Assembly (NCBI RefSeq): GCF_900111905.1
Contig: NZ_FOKM01000002.1
Coordinates: forward strand, 558,001 to 622,000
Length of the DNA: 64,000 nucleotides
Source: Rhizobium sp. NFR07
Lineage (GTDB): Bacteria > Pseudomonadota > Alphaproteobacteria > Rhizobiales > Rhizobiaceae
Direction of reading: 5' to 3'
Shown: in pieces, positions 18,494 to 27,432 of the stretch
How the letters are laid out: every line of letters begins with the position of its first letter
Position numbering within the stretch: position 1 is the first letter of the stretch
The notes under the pieces: model-generated
What the model saw: only the letters and a program-made list of their open reading frames with translations
Told to the model about the DNA's origin: nothing
The model's database searches: none
Made by a program: the position numbers and the translations under genes

Positions 18494-19417
18494 TTAGATC
18501 TCGCGGCCGACCTTGGCCGGGGTCTCCATGTCGCCCTGCTTCAGCACCAGCGAGTTGACGCCTTCGACGCCTTCCTGGGATGGAGCAGGCACGACGCCCA
18601 TTTCCTGGAACTGCATGAACTTGTACGCACCGAAGACGTCGCCCTTCATGGCGGCCTGGCGATACATGTCGGCAGCTTTTTCGGCATTGGCAGGCACGCC
18701 TTCGCCGGTTTCGTACATGATGCCGAGATTGATCATCGCGTCGGTATTGCCGCGCTGGGCTGCGAGGTCGTACCAAGCAACTGCCGTCTGGTCGTCGGCC
18801 GGCAGAAGCTGGCCTTCGTCATAGATGGCGCCGATGTTGAAGGCGGCGGTATCGTCACCTTCGGCGGCGGCCTTCTCGAACCAGTTCAGTGCCTTGTTGA
18901 CGTCCGGCTGGGTGCCGAGGCCGTCGCGATAGGCGACGCCGAGATTGTATGCGGCGAGAACATTGCCGTTGGTGGCTGCCTGCTGATAGAGGCCGAATTC
19001 GGCTGTCTCGTCGCCGAGGCGACCCATCAGCATGCCGTAGTTCACCATGGCGGCGGCATAACCATCCTTGACGGCAGCGTCATAGGCGCTCATCGCCTGA
19101 TCCGGCTGATCATCCTTGTTGAGTGCGCGGCCAAGCTGGTAGGCAAAGCGCGGATTACCCGTCGCCTCAAATGCCATGCGGCACGCATCCGCGGCACCAC
19201 CGCCGATCTCTGCAATATTGACCGGCGAAAACTCGCCGTTGCGCTGCTGATCGAAGGGGCTGCCAGCAAGGCGATCGCATTCGCTCTGCATGGCGGTGGC
19301 GACGTTGATGGTCATGCGCTCCTCGGCGCCGGGGGAAACTGTCAGCGCGCAAAGCGCGACAGCAGCGCCTGTGGTAATCGCAAAACCCCTGTTGACTTTC
19401 GATGACCGGGATTTCAT
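18494..19417 (-). CDS. Exported Sel1-repeat (TPR-like) protein
   Basis: A 307-residue protein with an N-terminal signal peptide (MKSRSSKVNRGFAITTGAAV, hydrophobic to about residue 27). At least five Sel1-like repeats of about 36 residues follow between about 100 and 275 (for example AAYNLGVAYRDGLGTQPDVNKAL and AMINLGIMYETGEGVPANAEKAA). Such helical repeats form periplasmic or secreted protein-interaction scaffolds; no enzymatic motif is seen. The frame is open further upstream, but ATG at 19417 has GGAG seven bases before it and begins the signal peptide. It is divergent from pyrC and convergent with the proline-racemase-like gene. Confidence 0.88.
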   Translation of the reverse strand: MKSRSSKVNRGFAITTGAAVALCALTVSPGAEERMTINVATAMQSECDRLAGSPFDQQRNGEFSPVNIAEIGGGAADACRMAFEATGNPRFAYQLGRALNKDDQPDQAMSAYDAAVKDGYAAAMVNYGMLMGRLGDETAEFGLYQQAATNGNVLAAYNLGVAYRDGLGTQPDVNKALNWFEKAAAEGDDTAAFNIGAIYDEGQLLPADDQTAVAWYDLAAQRGNTDAMINLGIMYETGEGVPANAEKAADMYRQAAMKGDVFGAYKFMQFQEMGVVPAPSQEGVEGVNSLVLKQGDMETPAKVGREI

Positions 19418-19648
19418 GGTGTGCTCCGTCCGACTCAAAATCTCTTTCAGATTGTTTAACGAACGCCCGATCCCGGCGCTGGTTCCGCAGAATCTTTTCG
19501 CGGATCCCAATTGGCGGCCCTAAAGCCTGCACGATTTCGTGAGTTTGCGCGCCCTCCATCTCGACCTATTGGATGTTTCTACGTTCCGCAATTGTGTCTG
19601 CGCGCGCTTTGGTGATAAGCGGAATAAAAGTCTCATCGGAACAGCTGC

Positions 19649-20695
19649 ATGAAAACGCTCACAATTCGCCGCCCGGACGATTGGCACCTTCATCTGCGCG
19701 ATGGCGCGGTTCTCTCCGGCGTCATCGCAGACACCAGCCGGCACTTCGCCCGTGCGATCATCATGCCGAACCTAGTGCCGCCGGTGGTCACCACCGCGGA
19801 TGCCACGGCCTATCGTGAGCGAATCATGGCAGCGCTTCCTGCCGGACATCGCTTCGAGCCGCTGATGACTCTTTATCTTACTGAGCACACCAGCGCCGAT
19901 GACGTGGAAGCCGGCAAGGCGAGTGGACTGATCACCGCCGTCAAGCTTTACCCGGCGGGTGCTACGACCAATTCTCACGGCGGCGTGCGCGACATGGAAA
20001 AGGCGATGCCGGTTCTGGAGCGCATGGCCAAGATCGGCCTGCCACTCTGCGTCCATGGCGAAGTCACGACGCCGTCGGTCGATATCTTCGATCGCGAGGC
20101 TGTCTTTATCGAAACCGTCCTCGATCCGCTTCGCCGCCGTTTGCCGGAGCTGAAGATCACCATGGAGCATGTCACGACGTCGGACGGTATCGACTATATC
20201 AAGTCGGCCGATAAGAACCTTGCCGGCTCGATCACCACGCATCACCTGATCATCAACCGCAACGACATTCTCGTCGGCGGCATCCGCCCGCATTATTATT
20301 GCCTGCCGGTCGCCAAGCGCGAGAGCCATCGCCTTGCCCTGCGTGCCGCGGCGACTTCGGGCGATGGTCGTTTCTTCCTTGGCACCGATTCTGCTCCGCA
20401 TGTCGATCCGCTCAAGGAATGCGGCTGCGGCTGCGCTGGCATCTATACGTCGATCAACACGATGAGCTGCCTTGCCCATGTCTTCGAAGATGACGGTGCC
20501 CTGGACAAGCTCGAGGCCTTCACCTCCCTGAACGGCCCGGCCTGGTACGGCGTCGAGCCCAACTCGGAGACGATCATCCTGGAGAAGCGTGAGAGCAAGG
20601 TCGAGTTTCCGGCCAAGCGGGACACGGGTGCGGGACTGATCACAGTCTTCGATCCCGGTTTCCCGATCTTCTGGGATGTCGTTGACACGATCTGA
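19649..20695 (+). CDS. pyrC: Dihydroorotase (PyrC)
   Basis: Cyclises N-carbamoyl-aspartate to dihydroorotate in de novo pyrimidine synthesis. At 348 residues it is the short type II (E. coli-like) zinc enzyme. Visible ligands are the N-terminal [10 protein letters not shown] (metal-binding HxH), the carboxylated-lysine region [13 protein letters not shown], the histidine of CVHGE, MEHVTT, and the C-terminal TDSAPH with the catalytic aspartate. The gene starts at ATG 19649. pyrE lies about 1.4 kb downstream on the same strand, separated by the diguanylate cyclase gene. Confidence 0.97.
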   Translation: MKTLTIRRPDDWHLHLRDGAVLSGVIADTSRHFARAIIMPNLVPPVVTTADATAYRERIMAALPAGHRFEPLMTLYLTEHTSADDVEAGKASGLITAVKLYPAGATTNSHGGVRDMEKAMPVLERMAKIGLPLCVHGEVTTPSVDIFDREAVFIETVLDPLRRRLPELKITMEHVTTSDGIDYIKSADKNLAGSITTHHLIINRNDILVGGIRPHYYCLPVAKRESHRLALRAAATSGDGRFFLGTDSAPHVDPLKECGCGCAGIYTSINTMSCLAHVFEDDGALDKLEAFTSLNGPAWYGVEPNSETIILEKRESKVEFPAKRDTGAGLITVFDPGFPIFWDVVDTI

Positions 20696-20823
20696 AGCTG
20701 ATTTATTCTCGAATCTAATATCGACTACTATGGGATCTCTCCGCTGCTAAGTCTTTGGAGAGATTCCGCTCATATGTTCTGACTGCAATTTTTAAAAATA
20801 CATCATTGAAGAGAATTTCAGGC

Positions 20824-22005
20824 ATGATGCTGGATTATCAGTCTCTTCTGCTTGCCCTTGGCGTGTCGGCCGCGTGTCTGATGGTGACGTTGCTCGGGAC
20901 ATGGTTCTCCCGTCGCACCGATTCCTTCCTGCTCACGCTGGTGGCTTCGCTATGCCTCGTCGTCGCGGGCATCGTGGCTTACAGTTCCTATACGACCCAG
21001 TCCGGCATGATCCCGGCCGTCATCGCCTATACATTCCTGATGGCCGGCTTCTCGACGATCTATGCGGCATCGGTGCAGTTCCGCACTGGCGAGAAGCCAT
21101 GGTATCTCGCCGGCGGCATATTTATCGTCTGCCTGGCGCTCGGCCTGCCCCTGTTCCTCGCCGGCCTCGATGGCCTCGGCCTGATCATGATGAACATCCT
21201 GACCGCGCTTCTGCTGATCGGCACCGCCGGCCAATACTGGACGGCGCGCGCCGAAGCCCCGGGCCCGCTTGGCGGCATGGTGCTGCTCTATGCGGTCAGC
21301 GGGTTGTCCTTCGCGCTCTGCGCCTCGGTCCTGCTCGCCGACAGTAAGATGACTCTCGGCCGCGCCCCGACCAATTGGGCGGAAAACCTCAATATCGGCA
21401 TCTGCATCGCCGGCATGACCGGTATCGGCGCCCTGTCGCTGGCGCTGCATCAATGGCGGATGGCCGCCCTTCACCGGCGCGAGGCGATGACGGATTCCTT
21501 GACCGGACTGCTCAACCGGCGCGCGCTCTTCGCGCAATATGGCGAAAGACGTTTCGGCGCCTCCACGGCGGTGATCGTCTTCGACATCGATCGCTTCAAG
21601 ACCATCAACGATGAATATGGACACTCTGCCGGCGACGAGGTCCTGCGGCTCTTTGCCAGGGATATGCTGGCCGAGGTGACGCCTGCTGCCTGTGCGGCAA
21701 GGCTCGGCGGCGAGGAATTCGCCATGATCGTCAGCGAGATCATGCCCGGTCGGGCAGAGCGGATCGCAAACGAGGTGCGCAAGCGTTTTGCCGCCCGCGA
21801 TATCTTGGCCGATGGCACCATCCTGCGCTGCACGGTAAGTGCCGGCGTTGCTGTCGGATTGCCGGAGGGACAGCCCTTCGAGACGGTGCTGAGCCTGGCA
21901 GACAGCGCGCTTTATGAGGCCAAGCGGTCAGGCCGCGATCGCGTGGAACTCGCCTCCTATCTCAGATCCATTCCCGCCGTGCCGGAGAGCCGCACCTCCG
22001 CATAA
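20824..22005 (+). CDS. Membrane diguanylate cyclase (GGDEF)
   Basis: A 393-residue protein with about six N-terminal membrane segments (about 5-205) and a C-terminal GGDEF domain that should condense two GTP into cyclic di-GMP. The domain begins DSLTGLLNRRALF, has the metal-binding FDIDRFKTINDEYGH and the active-site GGEEF. The residues before GGEEF (TPAACAARL) contain no RxxD, so product inhibition through the primary I-site is absent. There is no EAL domain. Start choice is uncertain: ATG at 20824 or 20827, both far better than an upstream in-frame TTG at 20755. The membrane part matches no named sensor I can identify. Confidence 0.93.
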   Translation: MMLDYQSLLLALGVSAACLMVTLLGTWFSRRTDSFLLTLVASLCLVVAGIVAYSSYTTQSGMIPAVIAYTFLMAGFSTIYAASVQFRTGEKPWYLAGGIFIVCLALGLPLFLAGLDGLGLIMMNILTALLLIGTAGQYWTARAEAPGPLGGMVLLYAVSGLSFALCASVLLADSKMTLGRAPTNWAENLNIGICIAGMTGIGALSLALHQWRMAALHRREAMTDSLTGLLNRRALFAQYGERRFGASTAVIVFDIDRFKTINDEYGHSAGDEVLRLFARDMLAEVTPAACAARLGGEEFAMIVSEIMPGRAERIANEVRKRFAARDILADGTILRCTVSAGVAVGLPEGQPFETVLSLADSALYEAKRSGRDRVELASYLRSIPAVPESRTSA

Positions 22006-22114
22006 CGTCGGCGGCGCGAAAACTTCAGGTGGCCGCGCTCTTTCTCTGGCTAAGCCTCTGCCATGCTGCTATTGCGGCGCGTGGTTTTGAGCAATTCAGT
22101 CAAGGAGCGGGCGC

Positions 22115-22810
22115 ATGATCCAGACCACATTTCCAGACCGTAACGTAATGGCCGAACTGATGGCCAAGATGCTGTGGGAAATCGGTGCGGTGCATTTCAA
22201 TGCCGATAAGCACTACAAGTTTGCCTCCGGCATGATGAGCCCGGTCTATATCGACTGCCGCAAGCTTCTTTCCTATCCGCGCGTCCGGTCGACGATCATG
22301 GATTTTGCCGCCTCGACCCTGCTGCGCGACGCTGGCTTCGAAAAGTTCGATTGCATCGCCGGCGGCGAGACCGCAGGTATTCCCTTTGCCGCCCTTCTGG
22401 CCGATCGCCTTTCTCTGCCGATGATCTATGTCCGCAAGCAGCCGAAGGGTCATGGCCGCAATGCGCAGATCGAGGGCAACATGCCGGAAGGTTCGCGCGT
22501 ACTGGTCATCGAAGACCTGACGACGGCCGGCGGCTCGATGTTCACGTTCATCGACGCGATCCGCGCCGCCGGCGGCATCGTCGATCATGGCATGGCGCTG
22601 TTCTATTACGGCATCTTCGATGAAGGCGCACTGCGCTTTGCAGATGGCAAGGTGCAGTTCCACCACATCGCCACCTGGCGCAACGTGCTTTCCGTCGCCC
22701 GCGACCAGAAGCTGTTCGACGAAAAGACCCTGTCGGAAGTCGAATCCTTCCTCGACGCGCCGCTTGCATGGTCGTCCCGCAATGGCGGCATCAGCGAACT
22801 GCCGAAATAA
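22115..22810 (+). CDS. pyrE: Orotate phosphoribosyltransferase (PyrE)
   Basis: Converts orotate and PRPP to OMP in pyrimidine synthesis. The protein is 231 residues, the longer alphaproteobacterial form. Key motifs are [20 protein letters not shown] near the N-terminus, the flexible-loop region [15 protein letters not shown], and the PRPP-binding signature [17 protein letters not shown] at 22115 is preceded by AAGGAGCGGGCGC. The hairpins at 22824-22879 follow. Confidence 0.97.
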   Translation: MIQTTFPDRNVMAELMAKMLWEIGAVHFNADKHYKFASGMMSPVYIDCRKLLSYPRVRSTIMDFAASTLLRDAGFEKFDCIAGGETAGIPFAALLADRLSLPMIYVRKQPKGHGRNAQIEGNMPEGSRVLVIEDLTTAGGSMFTFIDAIRAAGGIVDHGMALFYYGIFDEGALRFADGKVQFHHIATWRNVLSVARDQKLFDEKTLSEVESFLDAPLAWSSRNGGISELPK

Positions 22811-22823
22811 GCGATAAGCAAAG

Positions 22824-22879
22824 GCGAGCTTTTGCTCTGGTCAACGGACAAAAGCTCGCTTATTCCTGTTCAAAACAGG
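22824..22879 (+). terminator. Two stacked hairpins between pyrE and the sugar kinase gene
   Basis: GCGAGCTTTTG (22824-22834) pairs perfectly with CAAAAGCTCGC (22849-22859). Six bases later CCTGTT (22865-22870) pairs with AACAGG (22874-22879). The tails are T-poor (TTATTCC after the first), so this may be a weak pyrE terminator, a processing site or a control element for the kinase gene, whose ribosome binding site starts at about 22891. Confidence 0.55.
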
Positions 22880-22902
22880 CAAAATTCCTTGGGAGGAAAT
22901 CC

Positions 22903-23829
22903 ATGATCCTGTGCTGCGGCGAAGCCCTTATCGACATGCTTCCGCGCGAGACGACGCTCGGCGAGGGCGGCTTTGCACCCTATGCCGGCGGCGCGGTGTT
23001 CAACACGGCGATCGCACTCGGCCGCCTGGGCATCGAGACCGGCTTCTTCACCGGTCTCGCCGACGACATGATGGGCGATATCCTGCGCGACACGCTGCGC
23101 AAGAGCAATGTCGACTTCAGCTACTGCGCGCTCGCTTCCCGTCCTTGCACTATCGCCTTCGTCAAGCTCGTCGATGGCCACGCGACCTATGCCTTCTATG
23201 ACGAAGGCACGGCCGGCCGGATGATCACAGAGGCGGACCTGCCTGCACTCGGCGACGATTGCGAAGCTTTGCATTTCGGAGCGATCAGCCTGATTCCCGA
23301 GCCCTGCGGCTCGACCTACGAGGCACTGATGGTGCGCGAGCATGAGAAGCGTGTGATCTCGCTCGACCCGAACATCCGTCCGGGTTTCATCAAGGACAAG
23401 GCATCCCATCTCGCCCGCATCCGCCGCATGGCCGCAATGTCGGATATCGTTAAATTCTCCGATGAGGATCTCGCCTGGTTCGGCCTTGAAGGCGACGAGG
23501 ATACGCTCGCCCGCCACTGGCTGCATCACGGCGCAAAACTGGTCGTCGTTACCCGCGGTGCCGAAGGCGCGGTCGGTTATACGGCGAGCCAGAAGGTGAC
23601 GGTGCCGAGCGAGAAGGTAACGGTGGTCGATACGGTCGGCGCCGGCGACACCTTTGATGCCGGCATCTTGGCATCGCTTAAGATGCAGAACCTGCTGACC
23701 AAGGCGCAGGTGGCGAGCCTGACCGAAGACCAGATAGCCAAGGCGCTGGCGCTGGGCGCCAAGGCCGCTGCGGTCACGGTGTCGAGGGCAGGGGCCAATC
23801 CGCCGTTCGCAAACGAGATAGGGCTGTAA
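22903..23829 (+). CDS. PfkB-family carbohydrate kinase, probable fructokinase
   Basis: A 308-residue ribokinase-fold sugar kinase. The N-terminal signature GGAVFNTAIALGRLG and the C-terminal anion-hole and catalytic-base motif DTVGAGDTFDAGIL are both intact, as is the LDPNIRPGF segment seen in fructokinases. It most likely phosphorylates fructose, consistent with the nearby glucose-6-phosphate isomerase, but other ketoses or 2-keto-3-deoxy sugars cannot be excluded. ATG at 22903 is preceded by GGGAGGAAAT, an excellent ribosome binding site; the frame's earlier start overlaps pyrE and is rejected. Confidence 0.9.
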   Translation: MILCCGEALIDMLPRETTLGEGGFAPYAGGAVFNTAIALGRLGIETGFFTGLADDMMGDILRDTLRKSNVDFSYCALASRPCTIAFVKLVDGHATYAFYDEGTAGRMITEADLPALGDDCEALHFGAISLIPEPCGSTYEALMVREHEKRVISLDPNIRPGFIKDKASHLARIRRMAAMSDIVKFSDEDLAWFGLEGDEDTLARHWLHHGAKLVVVTRGAEGAVGYTASQKVTVPSEKVTVVDTVGAGDTFDAGILASLKMQNLLTKAQVASLTEDQIAKALALGAKAAAVTVSRAGANPPFANEIGL

Positions 23830-23848
23830 GCCTGACGAGCGTGGCGTG

Positions 23849-24250
23849 ATGGCACTGTACGGCGACCTTCTGCAGGATGCACGAACTGCCAGTATTATGG
23901 AAAAGCTAACGCCGGTTTCGGCCGAACATCTGGCTGCGCTGGAAAAGCAGTTCGAAGGCATTCCTGCCGATTATGTCGTCTTCCTGCAAGACCTCGGAGC
24001 AGGAGCCGTCGGCGATGATCACTACATGCTTTACGGCGGTCTGCTCACCCCGGGCGAGATCTTTGACGACACGCCTCCGGAGTTTTCCGACCTGCTACTG
24101 TTCGGTGATGATTTTCAGGGCTGGTCGCAGGCGTTCGATCCGGCATCCTGGTCCGTCGTTGAAATCGATTCCACGGACATGAGCGTCAGAACGATCGCTC
24201 CGTCTTTCGAAGCCTTCATTCGCGGCAAGGTCAGAGAGCTTCTTCAATAA
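23849..24250 (+). CDS. SMI1/KNR4-like protein
   Basis: A 133-residue acidic protein with the SMI1/KNR4 fold pattern: VSAEHLAALEKQFEGIPADYVVFLQDLG at the N-terminus (the family's LEE..LP.dy..FL...G signature), followed by YGGLLTPGEI and LLLFGDDFQGWSQAFDP. In bacteria these proteins often act as immunity proteins against secreted or contact-dependent toxins, or as general binding modules (family knowledge). No toxin gene is adjacent. It begins 20 bp after the sugar kinase stop and may be cotranscribed. The ribosome binding site is weak; ATG at 23849 is chosen over the adjacent GTG at 23846. A bidirectional terminator follows. Confidence 0.78.
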   Translation: MALYGDLLQDARTASIMEKLTPVSAEHLAALEKQFEGIPADYVVFLQDLGAGAVGDDHYMLYGGLLTPGEIFDDTPPEFSDLLLFGDDFQGWSQAFDPASWSVVEIDSTDMSVRTIAPSFEAFIRGKVRELLQ

Positions 24251-24252
24251 TC

Positions 24253-24292
24253 AAAAAGGCCCCGCCGGGTTCTATCGGCGAGGCCTTTTTTG
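24253..24292. terminator. Bidirectional terminator
   Basis: AAAAAGGCCCCGCC pairs with GGCGAGGCCTTTTTT (one bulge) around a short loop. A tracts on one side and T tracts on the other let it stop both the rightward SMI1 unit and the leftward pgi gene. Confidence 0.9.
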
Positions 24293-24309
24293 TATTTCTG
24301 TCTTCTCGC

Positions 24310-25935
24310 CTACTTCTTCAGCCCAGCCAGCGTCTTCACCAGACCCTGCGTCGACGAGTCATGGCCTTCGGCGCTTTCCTTGCCTTCGACCACCGGCAGC
24401 AGGCCGGTGGCGAGTTCCTTGCCGAGCTCCACGCCCCACTGGTCGAAGGAGTTGATGCGGAAGAGAACGCCCTCGACGAAGACGCGGTGTTCGTAGAGTG
24501 CCACGAGGCGGCCGAAGGCGAATGGCGTCAGCTTGTCATGCACGAAGGTGATCGACGGGCGGTTGCCGGTGAACACGCGATGCGGCGCGATGAAGTCCGC
24601 CTTCTTGTCGTCCATGCCCTTGGAGGTGAGCTGGGCCTTGGCCTCTTCGAAGGTACGGCCCTTCATCAGCGCCTCCGATTGCGCCAGGCAATTGGCGATC
24701 AGCAGATCGTGCTGGTGGCGAAGCTCCGGCTCGAAACCGTTGGCCGCGATCATGAACTCGGCCGGGATAATGCTCGTGCCTTGGTGGATCAGCTGGTAGA
24801 AGGCGTGCTGGCCGTTGGTGCCGGGCTCGCCCCATACGACCGGTCCGGAATTGCCCTCGACCGGCGTACCGTCGATCGTCACGCCCTTGCCGTTCGATTC
24901 CATGTCGAGCTGCTGCAGATAGGCCGGGAAGCGCAGCAGACGCTGGTCATAGGGCAGGATGGCGCGGGTCGGATAGCCCAGCACGTTGCGATGGTAAAAA
25001 CCGATCAGGCCGAGCAGCATCGGCAGGTTTTCACGGACCGGCGCCTCGCGGAAATGGTTGTCCATGGCATGGGCGCCGTCGAGGAAGTATCCGAAATTCT
25101 GTGGTCCGACGGCGATCATCAGCGGCAGGCCGATCGCCGACCAGATCGAATAGCGACCACCGACCCAGTCCCAGAAGCCGAAGACGCGTTCGGCATCGAT
25201 GCCGAAGGCGGCGACCTTGTCGAGCGCGGTGGAAACAGCACAGAAGTGATGCTGCACGGCCGCATCGCCCAGCTTGTCGGCGATGAACCTGCGGGCGGAA
25301 GCCGCATTGGTCATCGTCTCGATCGTCGTAAAGGTCTTCGACGCAATGATGAAGAGGGTCGTTTCGGCGTCGAGCGTCTTCAGCGTGTCGGCAATATGGG
25401 CGCCGTCGACATTGGAGACGAAGTGAGCGCGGGGGCCGTCATGGAAGGGGGCGAGCGCCAGCGTCGCCATGACCGGGCCGAGGTCCGAACCGCCGATGCC
25501 GATATTGACGACATCGGTGATCTTCTTGCCCGTCGCGCCTTTGAGGCTGCCGGAGCGGATGCCGTCGGCAAACTTGCCCATCGCGGCCAGAACCGCGTTG
25601 ACGTCCGGCATGACATCCTTGCCGTCGACGAGCACCGGAGTGTTGGAACGGTTGCGCAGCGCCGTGTGCAGCACCGCGCGGTCCTCGGTGAAATTGATGG
25701 CGACGCCCGAGAACATCTCCTCGCGCTTCTTTGCCACGCCGCCGGCATCAGCCAGCTTTTCCAGCAATGCGAGGATTTCTTCGTTCACCGCGGTTTTCGA
25801 ATAATCCATCGTGAGATCATCGAAGCGGGCGGTGAACTTCTCGAAGCGGCTTCCATCCTTGGCGAAAGCGTCACGGATATCCGTCGCCTTGGTTGCGTCT
25901 GCGGTGGCCTTGAGCTGTTGGACGATGGTCTGCAT
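24310..25935 (-). CDS. pgi: Glucose-6-phosphate isomerase (Pgi)
   Basis: Interconverts glucose-6-phosphate and fructose-6-phosphate. The 541-residue protein has the family's phosphate-binding [10 protein letters not shown], the [13 protein letters not shown] segment, the signature [14 protein letters not shown], and the catalytic-base region [23 protein letters not shown] with the conserved histidine. The C-terminal [13 protein letters not shown] is also typical. ATG at 25935 has GAGGAAATC directly upstream. It probably supports gluconeogenesis and the pentose phosphate cycle, since many rhizobia lack phosphofructokinase (family knowledge). Confidence 0.97.
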   Translation of the reverse strand: MQTIVQQLKATADATKATDIRDAFAKDGSRFEKFTARFDDLTMDYSKTAVNEEILALLEKLADAGGVAKKREEMFSGVAINFTEDRAVLHTALRNRSNTPVLVDGKDVMPDVNAVLAAMGKFADGIRSGSLKGATGKKITDVVNIGIGGSDLGPVMATLALAPFHDGPRAHFVSNVDGAHIADTLKTLDAETTLFIIASKTFTTIETMTNAASARRFIADKLGDAAVQHHFCAVSTALDKVAAFGIDAERVFGFWDWVGGRYSIWSAIGLPLMIAVGPQNFGYFLDGAHAMDNHFREAPVRENLPMLLGLIGFYHRNVLGYPTRAILPYDQRLLRFPAYLQQLDMESNGKGVTIDGTPVEGNSGPVVWGEPGTNGQHAFYQLIHQGTSIIPAEFMIAANGFEPELRHQHDLLIANCLAQSEALMKGRTFEEAKAQLTSKGMDDKKADFIAPHRVFTGNRPSITFVHDKLTPFAFGRLVALYEHRVFVEGVLFRINSFDQWGVELGKELATGLLPVVEGKESAEGHDSSTQGLVKTLAGLKK

Positions 25936-26043
25936 GATTTCCTCGCATTCTGCGGAATGATGAACGGAAACCTATTCGCTTTCTTGTTCAAATCAAGCGC
26001 TGGCCATGCGTCTTTTGCGTAATGCCGCAGCCAATTGTTCGCC

Positions 26044-27291
26044 TTACTGTCCGACTGCCGTTTCGGCCGTGTTGCCGATCGCCTGACCCAGCCGCCCGAC
26101 CTGTTCATTATAGTTGCGCCGGGTCGTCGGGTCGAAGATCGCGATCGGCGCGCTGACGGCCACGCTTGCCGCCCCGCCCACGGTCTGTGCCGTGCCGAGC
26201 GCCACGGCACCCAGTCGCTCGCCGATGCCGACATCGCTGTCGGTCACCGTCTGCCCGGCGATCAGCCGGTTGCCGATCAGCTTCACCACTTCCGGGCTTT
26301 CGGCGAATTTGCCGTGGTTTAGGCGGTCCCCGCCCTGCAGCTTGGTGAGATCGAGCACGACGATGCCCGCCTTCTCGAACTCGCTGCGATAGGGCTCGAC
26401 CGTCGGGTTGACCTGTCCAAGGCGGTCGATATTGCCGGAGATACGCCGCGACAGGCTGAGTGCCCGGTCGTCCTGCGAGACGAAAAGCGTGAAATGCGGT
26501 CGGTTTTTGCCGAGCTCCGCCATCTGGCGGCCGAATACGTCTACATCGAGGTCAGGAGAGGCGAGAATGACGTTGCTGATTTTCGGTGCGACGCGCCCGT
26601 CGCGGATCGCCATCTGGCGCAAAGCCTCGACGGTCAGCCACGATCCCATCGAATGCGCCATGATCGTCACCTCGCCGACGGCTGGGTCCTTTGCCAACCG
26701 ATGCAGCATGGTTTCCAGGGCGTCGCGCGAATAGTTGGTGCTTTCCTTGTCGTAATTATAGGCAAAGACGCTGCCGCGCGACGGCCAGGTAAAAAGCACC
26801 GGCGCCGCATCTGCCTTGGAATCGTGAACTAGCTGGGCAAACCGGTAGACCGCATCTTCATAGCGGTTGTTGAACCCGTGGACGAACACCATCACCCGCC
26901 GGCTCTTGGGTAGGTTCTCCCTCAGCCAGCTGCGCGAGCTTTCCGGCGTGCGCGGCGTCACGGAAAGCGTGGCGAATTCCTTGGCAGGATTGGCGGGAAG
27001 CTTTTTGGGCCACTGTACCTGCCCGACTTCGCGGGCGCTGTCGGGCGGGATCGATACCTTGATCTCGGTGACCGTGGGTTCCTTGCCGCGCTCACCGGAA
27101 AACAGCACGCCCGGCGTCTCCGTCGACTTGCGTGTCGTGGCGACCAGTACATCCACCGTGGATGCGCCCGGAGCGGATGCCGAAGCGGTCGGGATCAGCA
27201 CGCCTTCAGGCCTTCCGGCGCAACTCGAAAGCGCGCCCAGCAGCATGGTGACAGCGATCATGCGAAACGAAAATCCGGCACGGTCTTGCAA
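26044..27291 (-). CDS. Putative lipoprotein alpha/beta hydrolase (DUF900 type)
   Basis: A 415-residue exported protein. The first 24 residues are a lipoprotein signal ending in the lipobox LSSC, so the mature protein should be anchored by a lipidated cysteine. An alpha/beta-hydrolase domain follows: VMVFVHGFNNRYEDAVYRFAQ (oxyanion region), FTWPSRGSV, the nucleophile elbow AHSMGSW, and an acidic and a histidine segment further on. The substrate is unknown; members are annotated as esterases. The frame starts at TTG 27291 with GGAG upstream; ATG at 27261 would still give a usable signal peptide. The C-terminal tail (about 370-415) is alanine-rich. Confidence 0.83.
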   Translation of the reverse strand: MQDRAGFSFRMIAVTMLLGALSSCAGRPEGVLIPTASASAPGASTVDVLVATTRKSTETPGVLFSGERGKEPTVTEIKVSIPPDSAREVGQVQWPKKLPANPAKEFATLSVTPRTPESSRSWLRENLPKSRRVMVFVHGFNNRYEDAVYRFAQLVHDSKADAAPVLFTWPSRGSVFAYNYDKESTNYSRDALETMLHRLAKDPAVGEVTIMAHSMGSWLTVEALRQMAIRDGRVAPKISNVILASPDLDVDVFGRQMAELGKNRPHFTLFVSQDDRALSLSRRISGNIDRLGQVNPTVEPYRSEFEKAGIVVLDLTKLQGGDRLNHGKFAESPEVVKLIGNRLIAGQTVTDSDVGIGERLGAVALGTAQTVGGAASVAVSAPIAIFDPTTRRNYNEQVGRLGQAIGNTAETAVGQ

Positions 27292-27432
27292 GCGAACTCC
27301 AACAACTTTTCCCGGCCCCGTCAGAAGCGCTAACGGAGCCCGGCGGTGACGTCCACCGCTAAAGTCGGCTTGAGATGAGGATCAGCCGTGCTTGGTTCGC
27401 ACCTGTCGCCCCGATGCAACGCCGCGCCTTGC

